Shown: in pieces, positions 1 to 5,238 of the stretch
Numbering within the stretch: position 1 is the stretch's first letter
How the letters are laid out: each line of letters starts with the position of its first letter
Source of the DNA: CAZSSM01 sp964609385
GTDB taxonomy: Bacteria; Planctomycetota; Planctomycetia; Isosphaerales; Isosphaeraceae
Direction of reading: 5' to 3'
DNA length: 6,209 nucleotides
NCBI GenBank assembly: GCA_964609385.1
Contig: CAZSSM010000167.1
Span: forward strand, 1 to 6,209
Position numbers and translations under genes: made by a program
The notes under the pieces: generated by a model
The model's database searches: none
The model's input: only the letters and a program-made list of their open reading frames with translations
Told to the model about the DNA's origin: nothing

Positions 1-692
1 GTGTCGCCCAGCATCGTCTCGGGCCGGGTGGTCGCCACGTGGAGTCGGGTTGCGGGGTCGTTGGTGACGGGGTAGGCCAGGGTCCAGAGCTTGCCCTGAA
101 CGTCCTCGTAGTAGACTTCGTCGTTGGCCACGGCGGTCTGGAGCTGGGTGTCCCAGTTGACCAGGCGCTTGCCGCGATAGATCAGGCCGGCGTGGAACAT
201 CCGGAAGAAGGCGGCGCGCACGGCGCGGGCGCAGGTGGCGTCGAGCGTGAACCGCGTCCGGCTCCAGTCGCACGAGCAGCCCATCCGCTTCAACTGGCTG
301 AGGATCCGCGCCTCGTACTCGTCCTTCCAGGCCCAGATCCGTTGGACCAGCGCCTCGCGGCCGATGTCGTGGCGGGTCTTGCCCTCCTCCTGGCGGAGCC
401 GCTTCTCCACGACGGCCTGCGTGGCGATGCCGGCGTGGTCGGTGCCCGGCATCCAGAGCACGTCGCGCCCCTGCATCCGTCGCCAGCGGATCAGGATGTC
501 CTGGAGCGTGTTGTTCAGAGCGTGGCCTAAGTGCAAGGCCCCAGTGACGTTCGGCGGTGGGATGACGATCGTATACGGCGCGGTCCCGCGACCCGGCTTG
601 GCTTGGAAATACCCCCGCTCGACCCAGAACGGGTACCAACGCTCCTGGGCCTCCTGCGGATCATACTGCTTGGGCAACTCGGCAAGGCTCAT
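1..692 (-). CDS. valS: Valyl-tRNA synthetase, N-terminal part (cut by window edge)
   Basis: This is the first 230 residues of a class I valyl-tRNA synthetase, the cytoplasmic enzyme that charges tRNA-Val with valine; the rest lies beyond position 1. The reading frame is open from ATG at 692-690 to the edge. Residues 46-60 carry the ATP-binding HIGH-type signature (PPPNVTGALHLGHALN, HLGH at 54-57). Residues 81-90 read MPGTDHAGIA, a conserved block of ValRS. Residues 179-191 (NWDTQLQTAVAND) lead into the editing domain, whose TTRPETMLGD motif is at 221-230. The KMSKS loop, anticodon-binding domain and C-terminal coiled coil would lie outside the window. The start fits the family because MSLAELPKQYDPQEAQERWY matches the usual N-terminus, although no strong Shine-Dalgarno is visible. 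The frame is uninterrupted and strongly GC-biased at third positions. Identification is secure from these motifs. Confidence 0.97.
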   Translation of the reverse strand, partial: MSLAELPKQYDPQEAQERWYPFWVERGYFQAKPGRGTAPYTIVIPPPNVTGALHLGHALNNTLQDILIRWRRMQGRDVLWMPGTDHAGIATQAVVEKRLRQEEGKTRHDIGREALVQRIWAWKDEYEARILSQLKRMGCSCDWSRTRFTLDATCARAVRAAFFRMFHAGLIYRGKRLVNWDTQLQTAVANDEVYYEDVQGKLWTLAYPVTNDPATRLHVATTRPETMLGD

Positions 693-1151
693 GATCTTCG
701 GCTCGTCGACGGGCAAAGGGAGAGGGCGGGTCGTCCACGGTTCACGGTCGTCGCTCAGCTCGGGCCGGGGCCGGCATCGGTCGCAGGCTCGACATTATAG
801 TCGATCCACGCCCAGGCCGGATCGCCCCGACACCAGGTTCGACTCAAAGCACCCGGTCCGCGTTCAGTTCCGATCTGGGCGATGGACAACCGTTCCATGG
901 GCCTCGTCAACGCATCCCCCACCTGTCCGTCTCTAAATCGCATTGGGGATGAGATGGAGGCAAACCGACCCAGGAACTCGCCTTTTGCTGGTCGAATAAC
1001 GAGAGGTCGGTTCAATGGCTCGATAAAATCTTACCAGGCCCTTTCAGTGTACGAGGCTAAGATAACCATTGTCGGCTTGTTCATGATCGAACGTTCCAGC
1101 TCATGCGATCATCCGGTGAATTCTTCCGATTCCAGATTCAAGAGGAAACGC
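693..1151. other. Intergenic region without a supported gene
   Basis: This stretch separates the divergent valS (minus) and small membrane protein gene (plus). Open frames cross it, but their translations are Arg/Ser-rich, lack motifs and have no ribosome binding site, so none is called. It holds the candidate valS -10 box and a short GC palindrome (GCCGG-GG-CCGGC) near 768-779. From about 1020 to 1200 the base composition is visibly more AT-rich than in valS, as expected for a promoter region of the plus-strand gene, but no clear -35/-10 pair could be picked. Confidence 0.6.
794..799 (-). promoter_or_regulatory. Possible -10 box of a valS promoter
   Basis: The minus strand reads a perfect TATAAT here, about 95 bases before the valS start, in otherwise GC-rich surroundings. 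No TTGACA-like -35 hexamer is visible 16-18 bases upstream, so this is only a candidate. If used, transcription would begin near 787 and leave a leader of roughly 95 bases. Confidence 0.35.
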
Positions 1152-1193
1152 ATGAACAAGAAGATCGAGCGAGATGAATTCGACCATCGTTAG
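1141..1193 (+). other. Ribosome binding site plus 13-codon ORF ended by in-frame TAG
   Basis: An AGAGGAAA sequence at 1141-1148 sits at normal distance before ATG at 1152, the best-looking translation start in this part of the window. The ORF reads MNKKIERDEFDHR and stops at TAG 1191-1193. The ATG is in exactly the same frame as the membrane protein gene that follows (TTG at 1206). Two readings are possible. It may be the original start of that gene, now cut off by a nonsense change. Alternatively it may be a short leader peptide whose translation ends 12 bases before the TTG start and couples to it. The sequence alone does not decide between them. Confidence 0.5.
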
Positions 1194-1205
1194 ACTAAAG
1201 CTGGG

Positions 1206-1724
1206 TTGGCAGATCATCCATCCCCGACGGACCTTCCAGGAACAGAGAGCCCGACGAATCCGCGGTTCCGCCTCAACATCGCGCGGATGATGCTTGTTGT
1301 GGTGGTCGTGGCCATGATCGCCGGACTGTGTCGATGGAACTTCGGGGTCGTCCTCTTCGCCGCCTGGTTTCTGTCATACCCTGCATTGATTGTGGGGGCG
1401 ATCGCTCTTCAGCATCGGCTTTTCCGCCTCAGCATCGCGTGGGTCATTTTCGTGATGGCGGTATTGATCGCGATCGCCGGACTGAGCCAATGGAACTCCG
1501 GGATCGTTCTGCTCGTCGGTTGGATCTTGGCTTATCTGGCATCGATCATGATTGTTGGCTTGATCGTTCGTCGACTCAATCGGCTTTACGACCAACAATA
1601 TGGGGCGAGTGTGCTCATTCAGTCGATGTTTGTTCCGCTTGTGAGTGTTTTGGTTCCATTGCACATGCTAAAAACGTTGGCTATTTGCGATCAGCTTTTC
1701 GGTATCCTAGAAGGCATCGATTAA
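1206..1724 (+). CDS. Small hypothetical membrane protein with internal tandem duplication
   Basis: The product is 172 residues from TTG 1206, with no recognised family. A hydrophilic N-terminus of about 24 residues precedes hydrophobic segments at roughly 28-42, 46-68, 77-94, 98-121 and 136-155. Residues 21-72 and 73-124 are a tandem repeat: FRLNIA aligns with FRLSIA, IAGLCRWN with IAGLSQWN, and a later Trp and Tyr align at the same spacing, giving about 23 identities in 52 positions. The repeats are also visible in the DNA (blocks 1266-1283/1422-1439 and 1316-1328/1472-1484, all offset by 156 bases). The start is uncertain: TTG 1206 has no strong ribosome binding site, and the attractive ATG 1152 is separated from it by an in-frame TAG. 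ATG 1287 would remove the charged N-terminus and cut into the first repeat. The gene ends tail-to-tail with the minus-strand relic, the stops sharing TTAA. Function unknown; an integral membrane protein is a safe inference. Confidence 0.65.
   Translation: MADHPSPTDLPGTESPTNPRFRLNIARMMLVVVVVAMIAGLCRWNFGVVLFAAWFLSYPALIVGAIALQHRLFRLSIAWVIFVMAVLIAIAGLSQWNSGIVLLVGWILAYLASIMIVGLIVRRLNRLYDQQYGASVLIQSMFVPLVSVLVPLHMLKTLAICDQLFGILEGID
1266..1577 (+). repeat. Tandem 156-base duplication inside the membrane protein gene
   Basis: Two copies of a 156-base unit (about 1266-1421 and 1422-1577) lie head to tail. The best-preserved blocks are TTCCGCCTCA[A/G]CATCGCG at 1266 and 1422 (17 of 18 identical) and GATCGCCGGACTG at 1316 and 1472. 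The unit is a multiple of three, so the frame is kept and each copy encodes two membrane segments. Divergence elsewhere is considerable, so the event is not very recent. Confidence 0.8.
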
Positions 1725-2414
1725 CGTCGAGCGGTCGCCTCGATTTCTCCCGTATTGCATTGAACGACAAAGAGCGTCCGGCCTTGGCTTCGTGCACGAT
1801 TCGCGGCAGCTAATTCAACGTCGATTATCGGTTCCCCGCTACGGAATCTGCGCCAGTTGACACCCAAGCGCTCGAATTCGGTGGCGGCGGTCAGGAAGTG
1901 GGCACTGATCCAATAGATATTCCAGGCTTCGGAGTCACTGCCGCGCATCCCTTCAACGGTCTCGGCGGGCTCGTATTGCTGGTAGTTGGTTTGGCAGAGC
2001 TGCTCGCCTTGAGGGCTTGGGCCTGCAAGAGCGGGTTTCGGCGATCGAGCCAACGGTGGGTCCGCAGGTTCCATCCGATCGCGAAGTCGGCCCCCATGGT
2101 TTGTCGACCGGACGTCCGAAGCGCAGTTACGAGGAAGTCGAGCGACTCGGCGGTTCGTTGACGCCAGGTCGTCGGATCGTCGACAAGCCCGTCCGTGATC
2201 TCAACGCGCGGATCAATCGTCTTGCCAGCCGGTCCCGATCGACCAGAGGCCCTCACGAGGCGCTTGGACCTCCGATGAGCCCGTCGACGACGACCCGATC
2301 CGGACCGGCCCCCGATCGTCGAGCGCGACTCATCTCGGACGCTGCCGAGGCCTTGGCGATCACTGAGACGCACAGAGACAGGGTGGCGCTCAGAACAATC
2401 GGGCGGATCGTCAT
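1721..2414 (-). pseudogene. Frameshifted gene for a putative secreted protein
   Basis: No single frame spans this locus, but coherent protein-like segments follow each other in three frames. From ATG 2414 there is a typical signal peptide (MTIRPIVLSATLSLCVSVIA, then KASAASE, with cleavage likely after the second ASA/AAS). At about 2330 the sense seems to move to another frame (2329-2213), reading LDDRGPV, then SSEVQAPREGLWSIGTGWQ. Near 2220 it moves to a third frame, reading IDPRVEITDGLVDDPTTW and later MGADFAIGWNLRTHRWL. Near 2005-2009 one missing base would join ALKA to EQLCQTNYQQYEPAETVEG and on to a natural end, NTGEIEATARR-stop. The restored product would be about 230 residues, exported, without a family I recognise. 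The final segment contains IYWISAHFLTAATEFERLGVNW. The stop TAA overlaps that of the convergent plus-strand gene. Sequencing indels could mimic this, but the flanking genes keep clean frames. Confidence 0.6.
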
Positions 2415-2727
2415 GACCTGGTCCGGCCGTGGTCGATCGAGGGGGAATTGAGCCCGATTCTGGTCCGTCGCGTTCGCCTTGTCCAGAGTCTCCCGTAGTC
2501 CGATCCCCCTCATCCACGGACGTGGGTGTCGAACGACTTCGTTGTAGGGCGGTTTTCGCGACCGATCGATCCCGATTCAAAGCCGATCAGGGAAGACCAG
2601 CAGGATCACGATGTTGAACACCTGCGGCCGAGTATTTAAGACGGTTGACCATGAACTTGACGAGGCCGTCGATCAGATGCCTTGTGGTTGATCGGGCGCG
2701 ACGAGGCGAACCGAGTTGGGAGAACGC
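2415..2727. other. Intergenic region, possible decayed coding remnant
   Basis: This lies between the divergent broken secreted gene (minus) and the membrane protein gene (plus) and should hold both promoters; I could not pick convincing boxes. On the minus strand, two fragments in different frames look mildly protein-like: HLIDGLVKFMVNRLKYSAAG (about 2679-2620) and FNIVILLVFPDRL ending at TGA 2577-2579. They may be debris of an older gene, or chance. No RNA gene, repeat or mobile element end is visible. Confidence 0.4.
2718..2723 (+). promoter_or_regulatory. Shine-Dalgarno deciding start at ATG 2728
   Basis: GGGAGA lies four bases before ATG 2728. It overlaps the in-frame TTG at 2716, so the ATG rather than the TTG is the likely initiator for the membrane protein gene that follows. 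Confidence 0.55.
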
Positions 2728-3246
2728 ATGCGTCGAACGAATGATAGGACATCAATCCAGATATCCCGCCTGATCGTCATCGTCATTGTGATCGGGGCGA
2801 GGTTCGGGACGGCTCGGGATCTGGTTCAGTATCCCACCTTGATCCTCCACCCGGCCGTGATCCCGCTCGTCTATTTCCCAGGACCGGTCTTCGCGGTCCT
2901 TGTGGGCCTGACCGTGCGTCCGCAACCGAAGATCTCTCCGCTGGGACTGATGCAGGGATGCATCTTCGTCTGCTGCAGCGTCAATTATGGCATGGAGATT
3001 GTCCGATCAACGCTTCCCGATAGCATTCGCATCATGATCGCCTTACTCTGGGTTGCACCCGCTTGGTTGACCCTCTGGATGTTGACCGGGCCGAGGGGGC
3101 GATGGTCCGAGGCGAAGCCGATCGACCCGAGGGTCCAAATGGTCTGGTGGATCTACTCGGCCTCGGCGATCACGATGTTCCTGACGGCAATCGGCTCATG
3201 GTCGTCGACCGTAAGGTCGGCCGTCATTAACATGTTTACTATTTGA
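2728..3246 (+). CDS. Hypothetical multi-pass membrane protein
   Basis: The product is 172 residues from ATG 2728. A charged N-terminus (MRRTNDRTS) leads into about five hydrophobic segments at roughly 12-26, 38-63, 72-93, 100-120 and 138-158. The loops between them are short, with Arg/Lys-rich connectors such as RPQPK at 64-68 and GPRGRWSEAK at 121-130. A CIFVCC cluster (residues 78-83) lies within the third segment. I do not recognise a family. The first helix, preceded by Thr-Ser-Ile-Gln-Ile-Ser-Arg, resembles the generic N-terminus of many orphan planctomycete membrane proteins, including the one at 1206-1724, but no other similarity between the two was seen. The gene is convergent with the NmrA-like fragment, whose possible frame endings (3239 or 3153) reach or overlap this gene's 3' end. 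It is probably a real gene, since its frame is clean, its ribosome binding site is plausible and its hydropathy pattern is regular. Confidence 0.65.
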   Translation: MRRTNDRTSIQISRLIVIVIVIGARFGTARDLVQYPTLILHPAVIPLVYFPGPVFAVLVGLTVRPQPKISPLGLMQGCIFVCCSVNYGMEIVRSTLPDSIRIMIALLWVAPAWLTLWMLTGPRGRWSEAKPIDPRVQMVWWIYSASAITMFLTAIGSWSSTVRSAVINMFTI

Positions 3247-3476
3247 CATCGATGGTGCTTGGGTCTGACGCGAATCCGGATTCCGCCCTGACCTCGGCGA
3301 TGGTCGAGGAAGTCTCCATCAACTAGGTCAACACCGTTCTCGACCAGGCATGTCGAGCGGTCGTTATGACGATGGACCAGGGCGCGGACCGGATCGTCCA
3401 TCTCCAGCAGTTGGGCAATCGCCGAGCGACCGGTCTTGCCCGTCGCGCCGGTGATCAAAATCCGAGATTTGTTCAT
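3239..3476 (-). pseudogene. Truncated NmrA-like NAD(P)-binding oxidoreductase (N-terminal fragment)
   Basis: From ATG 3476 the product begins MNKSRILITGATGKTGRSA. This is the beta-strand and glycine-rich loop (G10-A-T-G13-K-T-G16) of an NmrA-like/atypical short-chain dehydrogenase fold that binds NAD(P)H. The frame continues family-like for about 58 residues (QLLEMDDPVRALVHR, then NGVDLVDGDFLD). After D58 (near 3303) it turns into Arg/His-rich sequence, and the uninterrupted frame runs to 3153 inside the convergent gene. A +1 shift there gives TIAEVRAESGFASDPSTIDVK and a stop at 3239-3241, which fits better but is still far too short. Family members usually have about 250-300 residues, so the catalytic and substrate part is absent. 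A MarR operator lies 18 bases before the start and the marR gene lies upstream on the same strand, so the intact ancestor was probably a MarR-controlled reductase for quinones or electrophiles (inference). A functional mini-protein is unlikely. Confidence 0.75.
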
Positions 3477-3493
3477 GATTTGCCCCGATCAAA

Positions 3494-3505
3494 TTGCCTA
3501 TGCAA
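3494..3505. promoter_or_regulatory. MarR-type operator, copy 1 (before NmrA fragment)
   Basis: The inverted repeat TTGC-CTAT-GCAA has perfect 4-base arms and lies 18 bases upstream of the NmrA-like start, where bound protein would block transcription or initiation. It shares the arms and the CTAT spacer with two other copies in the window. Binding by the neighbouring MarR protein is inferred from position and symmetry. Confidence 0.75.
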
Positions 3506-3596
3506 CATGTGGTGGAGCACATCGGTGGGTCGGCATCCAGGCCGACTGCGTCTCGGGACGATGGACCGGCCTGCGATCGAACGAGCGCCGCTGGAG

Positions 3597-3608
3597 TTGT
3601 CTATGCAA
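3597..3608. promoter_or_regulatory. MarR-type operator, copy 2 (between marR and NmrA fragment)
   Basis: TTGT-CTAT-GCAA differs from the other copies by one base in the left arm, while an outer G/C pair (3596/3609) extends the symmetry. It lies about 120 bases upstream of the NmrA-like start and just beyond the marR terminator. Flanking bases on the minus strand (CCACA before the site) also resemble copy 1, as if a promoter segment had been duplicated or a gene start between the two copies lost. Confidence 0.7.
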
Positions 3609-3621
3609 CTTTGTGGTCGAC

Positions 3622-3677
3622 GGAAAAATTACGTCTGAGCCCGCATCCTTTCCGGCGTGGACGCGGGACCGGGCTCA
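3622..3677 (-). terminator. Probable rho-independent terminator of marR
   Basis: On the minus strand TGAGCCCG (3677-3670), which includes the marR stop codon TGA, is the exact reverse complement of CGGGCTCA (3643-3636). A T-run, AATTTTT, follows at 3630-3624. The loop is long (26 bases) and contains an alternative inner stem CCCGC/GCGGG. The T-run starts a few bases after the stem, so termination efficiency is uncertain, but position and structure fit the end of marR. Confidence 0.6.
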
Positions 3678-4148
3678 GGACACGGGTGGATCCATCCTCG
3701 AGACAACCGCCTCGCTGGTCCGTCGCAGCGCGTCCATGCCCGGCGCTCCGAGCAGGCGGCCGGCTTCGATCTGGGCTCGTCGCCAATGCGGGTGCGCCTC
3801 GGCGATCAGCATGCGGCCCTTCGGTGCGATCGATACGATCTGCGTATGGCCCGAGATGCCTGGCTCGATCCGGATCCAACCGTGCTCGCGCATCCGGGCC
3901 AGGTTCCGGCTCAGCGTCGATTTGTCCATCGTCAATCCGACCGCCAGTTCGCCCGGCGCGATCGGCCCACGCTTGGCCACTAAGACCAGCGTGTTCAACT
4001 GGCCGGCGGTGAGCCCCAGGGGGCGCAGAGCGTCGTCGTACAAGGCCGTGATCGCCCGGTTGAGCATTCGGACCCGACCGGCCAAGCAATCGGCAGCGAT
4101 CTCATCGATGTCGAGGTCAGCGATTGGCAACGATGACTCTCCGCCCAT
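3675..4148 (-). CDS. MarR-family transcriptional regulator
   Basis: The product is a 157-residue winged helix-turn-helix protein of the MarR family, which normally act as dimers and release DNA on binding small phenolic, quinone-like or oxidising signals. ATG 4148 is chosen because GGAAGGA (4164-4158) precedes it by nine bases; an in-frame GTG at 4184 would add 12 residues. Residues 20-45 (DCLAGRVRMLNRAITALYDDALRPLG) form the dimerisation helix. Residues 46-58 (LTAGQLNTLVLVA) start the DNA-binding domain, and 73-87 (TMDKSTLSRNLARMR) is the recognition helix. The wing (93-107) reads RIEPGISGHTQIVSI and lacks the common Asp-x-Arg pair. Cys21 is the only cysteine, at a place where some relatives carry a conserved Cys, so redox sensing is conceivable but unproven. 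A perfect 7-base inverted repeat lies upstream and two related sites lie downstream, suggesting autoregulation and control of the adjacent NmrA-like gene. The frame is intact. Confidence 0.92.
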   Translation of the reverse strand: MGGESSLPIADLDIDEIAADCLAGRVRMLNRAITALYDDALRPLGLTAGQLNTLVLVAKRGPIAPGELAVGLTMDKSTLSRNLARMREHGWIRIEPGISGHTQIVSIAPKGRMLIAEAHPHWRRAQIEAGRLLGAPGMDALRRTSEAVVSRMDPPVS

Positions 4149-4157
4149 GGACGGTCG

Positions 4158-4164
4158 TCCTTCC
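4158..4164 (-). promoter_or_regulatory. Shine-Dalgarno deciding the marR start
   Basis: GGAAGGA on the minus strand, nine bases before ATG 4148, supports this ATG over the in-frame GTG at 4184, which lies upstream of the site. Confidence 0.65.
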
Positions 4165-4203
4165 AAGTAGCTCGACCAGACCACTTGCCCTTGAGTCGTC
4201 TCG

Positions 4204-4221
4204 TTGTTGCCTATGCAACAA
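4204..4221. promoter_or_regulatory. MarR-type operator, copy 3 (marR promoter)
   Basis: TTGTTGC-CTAT-GCAACAA is a perfect inverted repeat with 7-base arms, the most symmetric of the three copies. It is centred about 64 bases upstream of the marR ATG, a position suited to autorepression. The core with its CTAT spacer is shared with the copies at 3494 and 3597. Confidence 0.8.
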
Positions 4222-4317
4222 TTGGGGTCAAGAGGACTGCGCCGAAGCTCCGACGTCTTTGGGGCTGGCTGCTCGCTCGGGAGAGGGCGACCTTGTGCTA
4301 GGCGATGTCTATTCGTT

Positions 4318-5139
4318 TCAGGCCCGCGAACGGACTCGACGGAACGACACGCCCAACCAAGAACCGACGCAGGAACAGAACAGGCTGATCAAGGTGATCT
4401 GGGAGATCTCCGCGAAGAACCCTTCTCGGTTGAGCAAGAGCAGGGCCACCATGACGAGTAGTGGGGCGAACGTGAGCTTCGTCAAGTTGCTCGCCAGCGT
4501 TGTCCAGAACTCGCCGGAACCGAACCCGATCGAGGCGACGAGCATCGGGACGACCACGAGCATGACCCAGAGGATCACGAGTTGCCCGCGCTGGGAACTG
4601 TTCAGGAGGGATTCCTCTTGTTCGAAGAGGATCCCGCTCATGTCGATATTCGAGATGCGCGCGCTGAGCCCCCGGTCGATGCGCGTGCTCGGCGCTGGCA
4701 GGACCAGCAATGACCAGGAGTTGGCGGTTGACCGAACCTCTCCGAATGACCGGGGGCTGGATCGGAATCGGGTTTCCGACTCGGCATATCCCTCGAGCCA
4801 CAAACGGGGGGAGCCTCGGTCGTCGAGGAAAGCCAAGGCGAACGATTCGCTCGAGGCATCTGCGTCAGGTTCGGCCGAATCCAGATGCATGGCTTCCTTG
4901 AGCAGAAGCGCGATCCGAGCCCTCCGCTCTTGGAGCAGGTCATTGGTCTCGTTGAGGTCGGTGATCAACTTGCCAAGGCAGGGTGTCGGGCAGACGCAGA
5001 CGGCTTGGAGCGAGAGGAGGGCGAGGACCGCGAAGCCGAACGGCCGGAGGTGATCGGTCTCCGGCTTCGATCGGGGGGCTCGCATTCGTGCGCCAGTTTG
5101 ATCTTTGGCTTTCTTAAAGGATCTTTGAAGTGAGACCAT
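4318..5139 (-). CDS. Hypothetical membrane protein with extracytoplasmic coiled-coil region
   Basis: The product is 273 residues from ATG 5139, or 255 from the in-frame ATG 5085; neither start has a clear ribosome binding site. A basic N-terminus leads to a membrane segment at about 34-53 that ends in CVCPTPC (Cys48, 50, 54). Residues 57-86 are Leu-rich and helical (KLITDLNETNDLLQERRARI) and may form a coiled coil. A mixed soluble part follows to about 185, then three membrane segments at 187-207, 221-238 and 244-264 and a basic tail (RRVRSRA). The charges suggest the middle part is outside the cytoplasmic membrane. I recognise no family. The gene follows the epimerase on the same strand after about 100 bases that contain two inverted repeats, so co-transcription is uncertain. 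The frame is clean with consistent codon use, so this is probably a real gene of unknown function. Confidence 0.72.
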   Translation of the reverse strand: MVSLQRSFKKAKDQTGARMRAPRSKPETDHLRPFGFAVLALLSLQAVCVCPTPCLGKLITDLNETNDLLQERRARIALLLKEAMHLDSAEPDADASSESFALAFLDDRGSPRLWLEGYAESETRFRSSPRSFGEVRSTANSWSLLVLPAPSTRIDRGLSARISNIDMSGILFEQEESLLNSSQRGQLVILWVMLVVVPMLVASIGFGSGEFWTTLASNLTKLTFAPLLVMVALLLLNREGFFAEISQITLISLFCSCVGSWLGVSFRRVRSRA

Positions 5140-5149
5140 GATTTTTCGA

Positions 5150-5169
5150 CGTCGGCGTGTTTTCCGACG
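5150..5169 (-). repeat. Short hairpin upstream of the hypothetical membrane gene
   Basis: CGTCGG (5150-5155) and CCGACG (5164-5169) can pair around an 8-base loop, ending 11 bases before the ATG at 5139. No T-run follows on the minus strand, so it is not a standard terminator; it could be mRNA structure near the start. Confidence 0.4.
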
Positions 5170-5176
5170 GGAAGTT

Positions 5177-5210
5177 CTCGAGGTGAATCCGAGGGATGAT
5201 CCGCCTCGAG
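5177..5210 (-). repeat. Inverted repeat after the epimerase gene
   Basis: CTCGAGG (5177-5183) and CCTCGAG (5204-5210) form 7-base arms around a 20-base loop, beginning about 29 bases after the epimerase stop on the minus strand. It might slow or end transcription, but there is no T-run, so a terminator is not claimed. Confidence 0.4.
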
Positions 5211-5238
5211 GGGGGCGTGGGGGGCTTTCGGGGAATGA

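Noticed and set aside
833..852. tRNA T-arm-like GGTTCGACTC
   Set aside because: The flanking bases cannot form the T-stem and there is no acceptor or anticodon arm around it.
882..1193. 103-codon plus-strand ORF ending at the TAG at 1191
   Set aside because: Most of its translation is Ser/Arg-rich with no motif and no ribosome binding site at 882; only its last 13 codons, after ATG 1152, have a good start signal and are annotated separately.
1721..2414. Programmed ribosomal frameshifting in the broken secreted gene
   Set aside because: Three shifts in mixed directions, without slippery heptamers or clear downstream structures, argue for mutation or sequence error.
1891..2580. 229-codon minus-strand ORF taken as one intact gene
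   Set aside because: Its first half is Arg/Ser/Gly-rich noise and its last part is noise too; only the middle looks like protein, which fits one segment of the frameshifted gene better.
3436..4170. Long plus-strand ORF (244 codons) across the marR region
   Set aside because: It is antisense to marR and its terminator, with an Arg/Ser/Pro-rich translation typical of a shadow frame in GC-rich DNA.
4124..5053. 309-codon plus-strand ORF opposite the hypothetical membrane gene
   Set aside because: Its composition is Ser/Arg-rich without motifs, while the opposite strand gives regular membrane segments, so it is a shadow.
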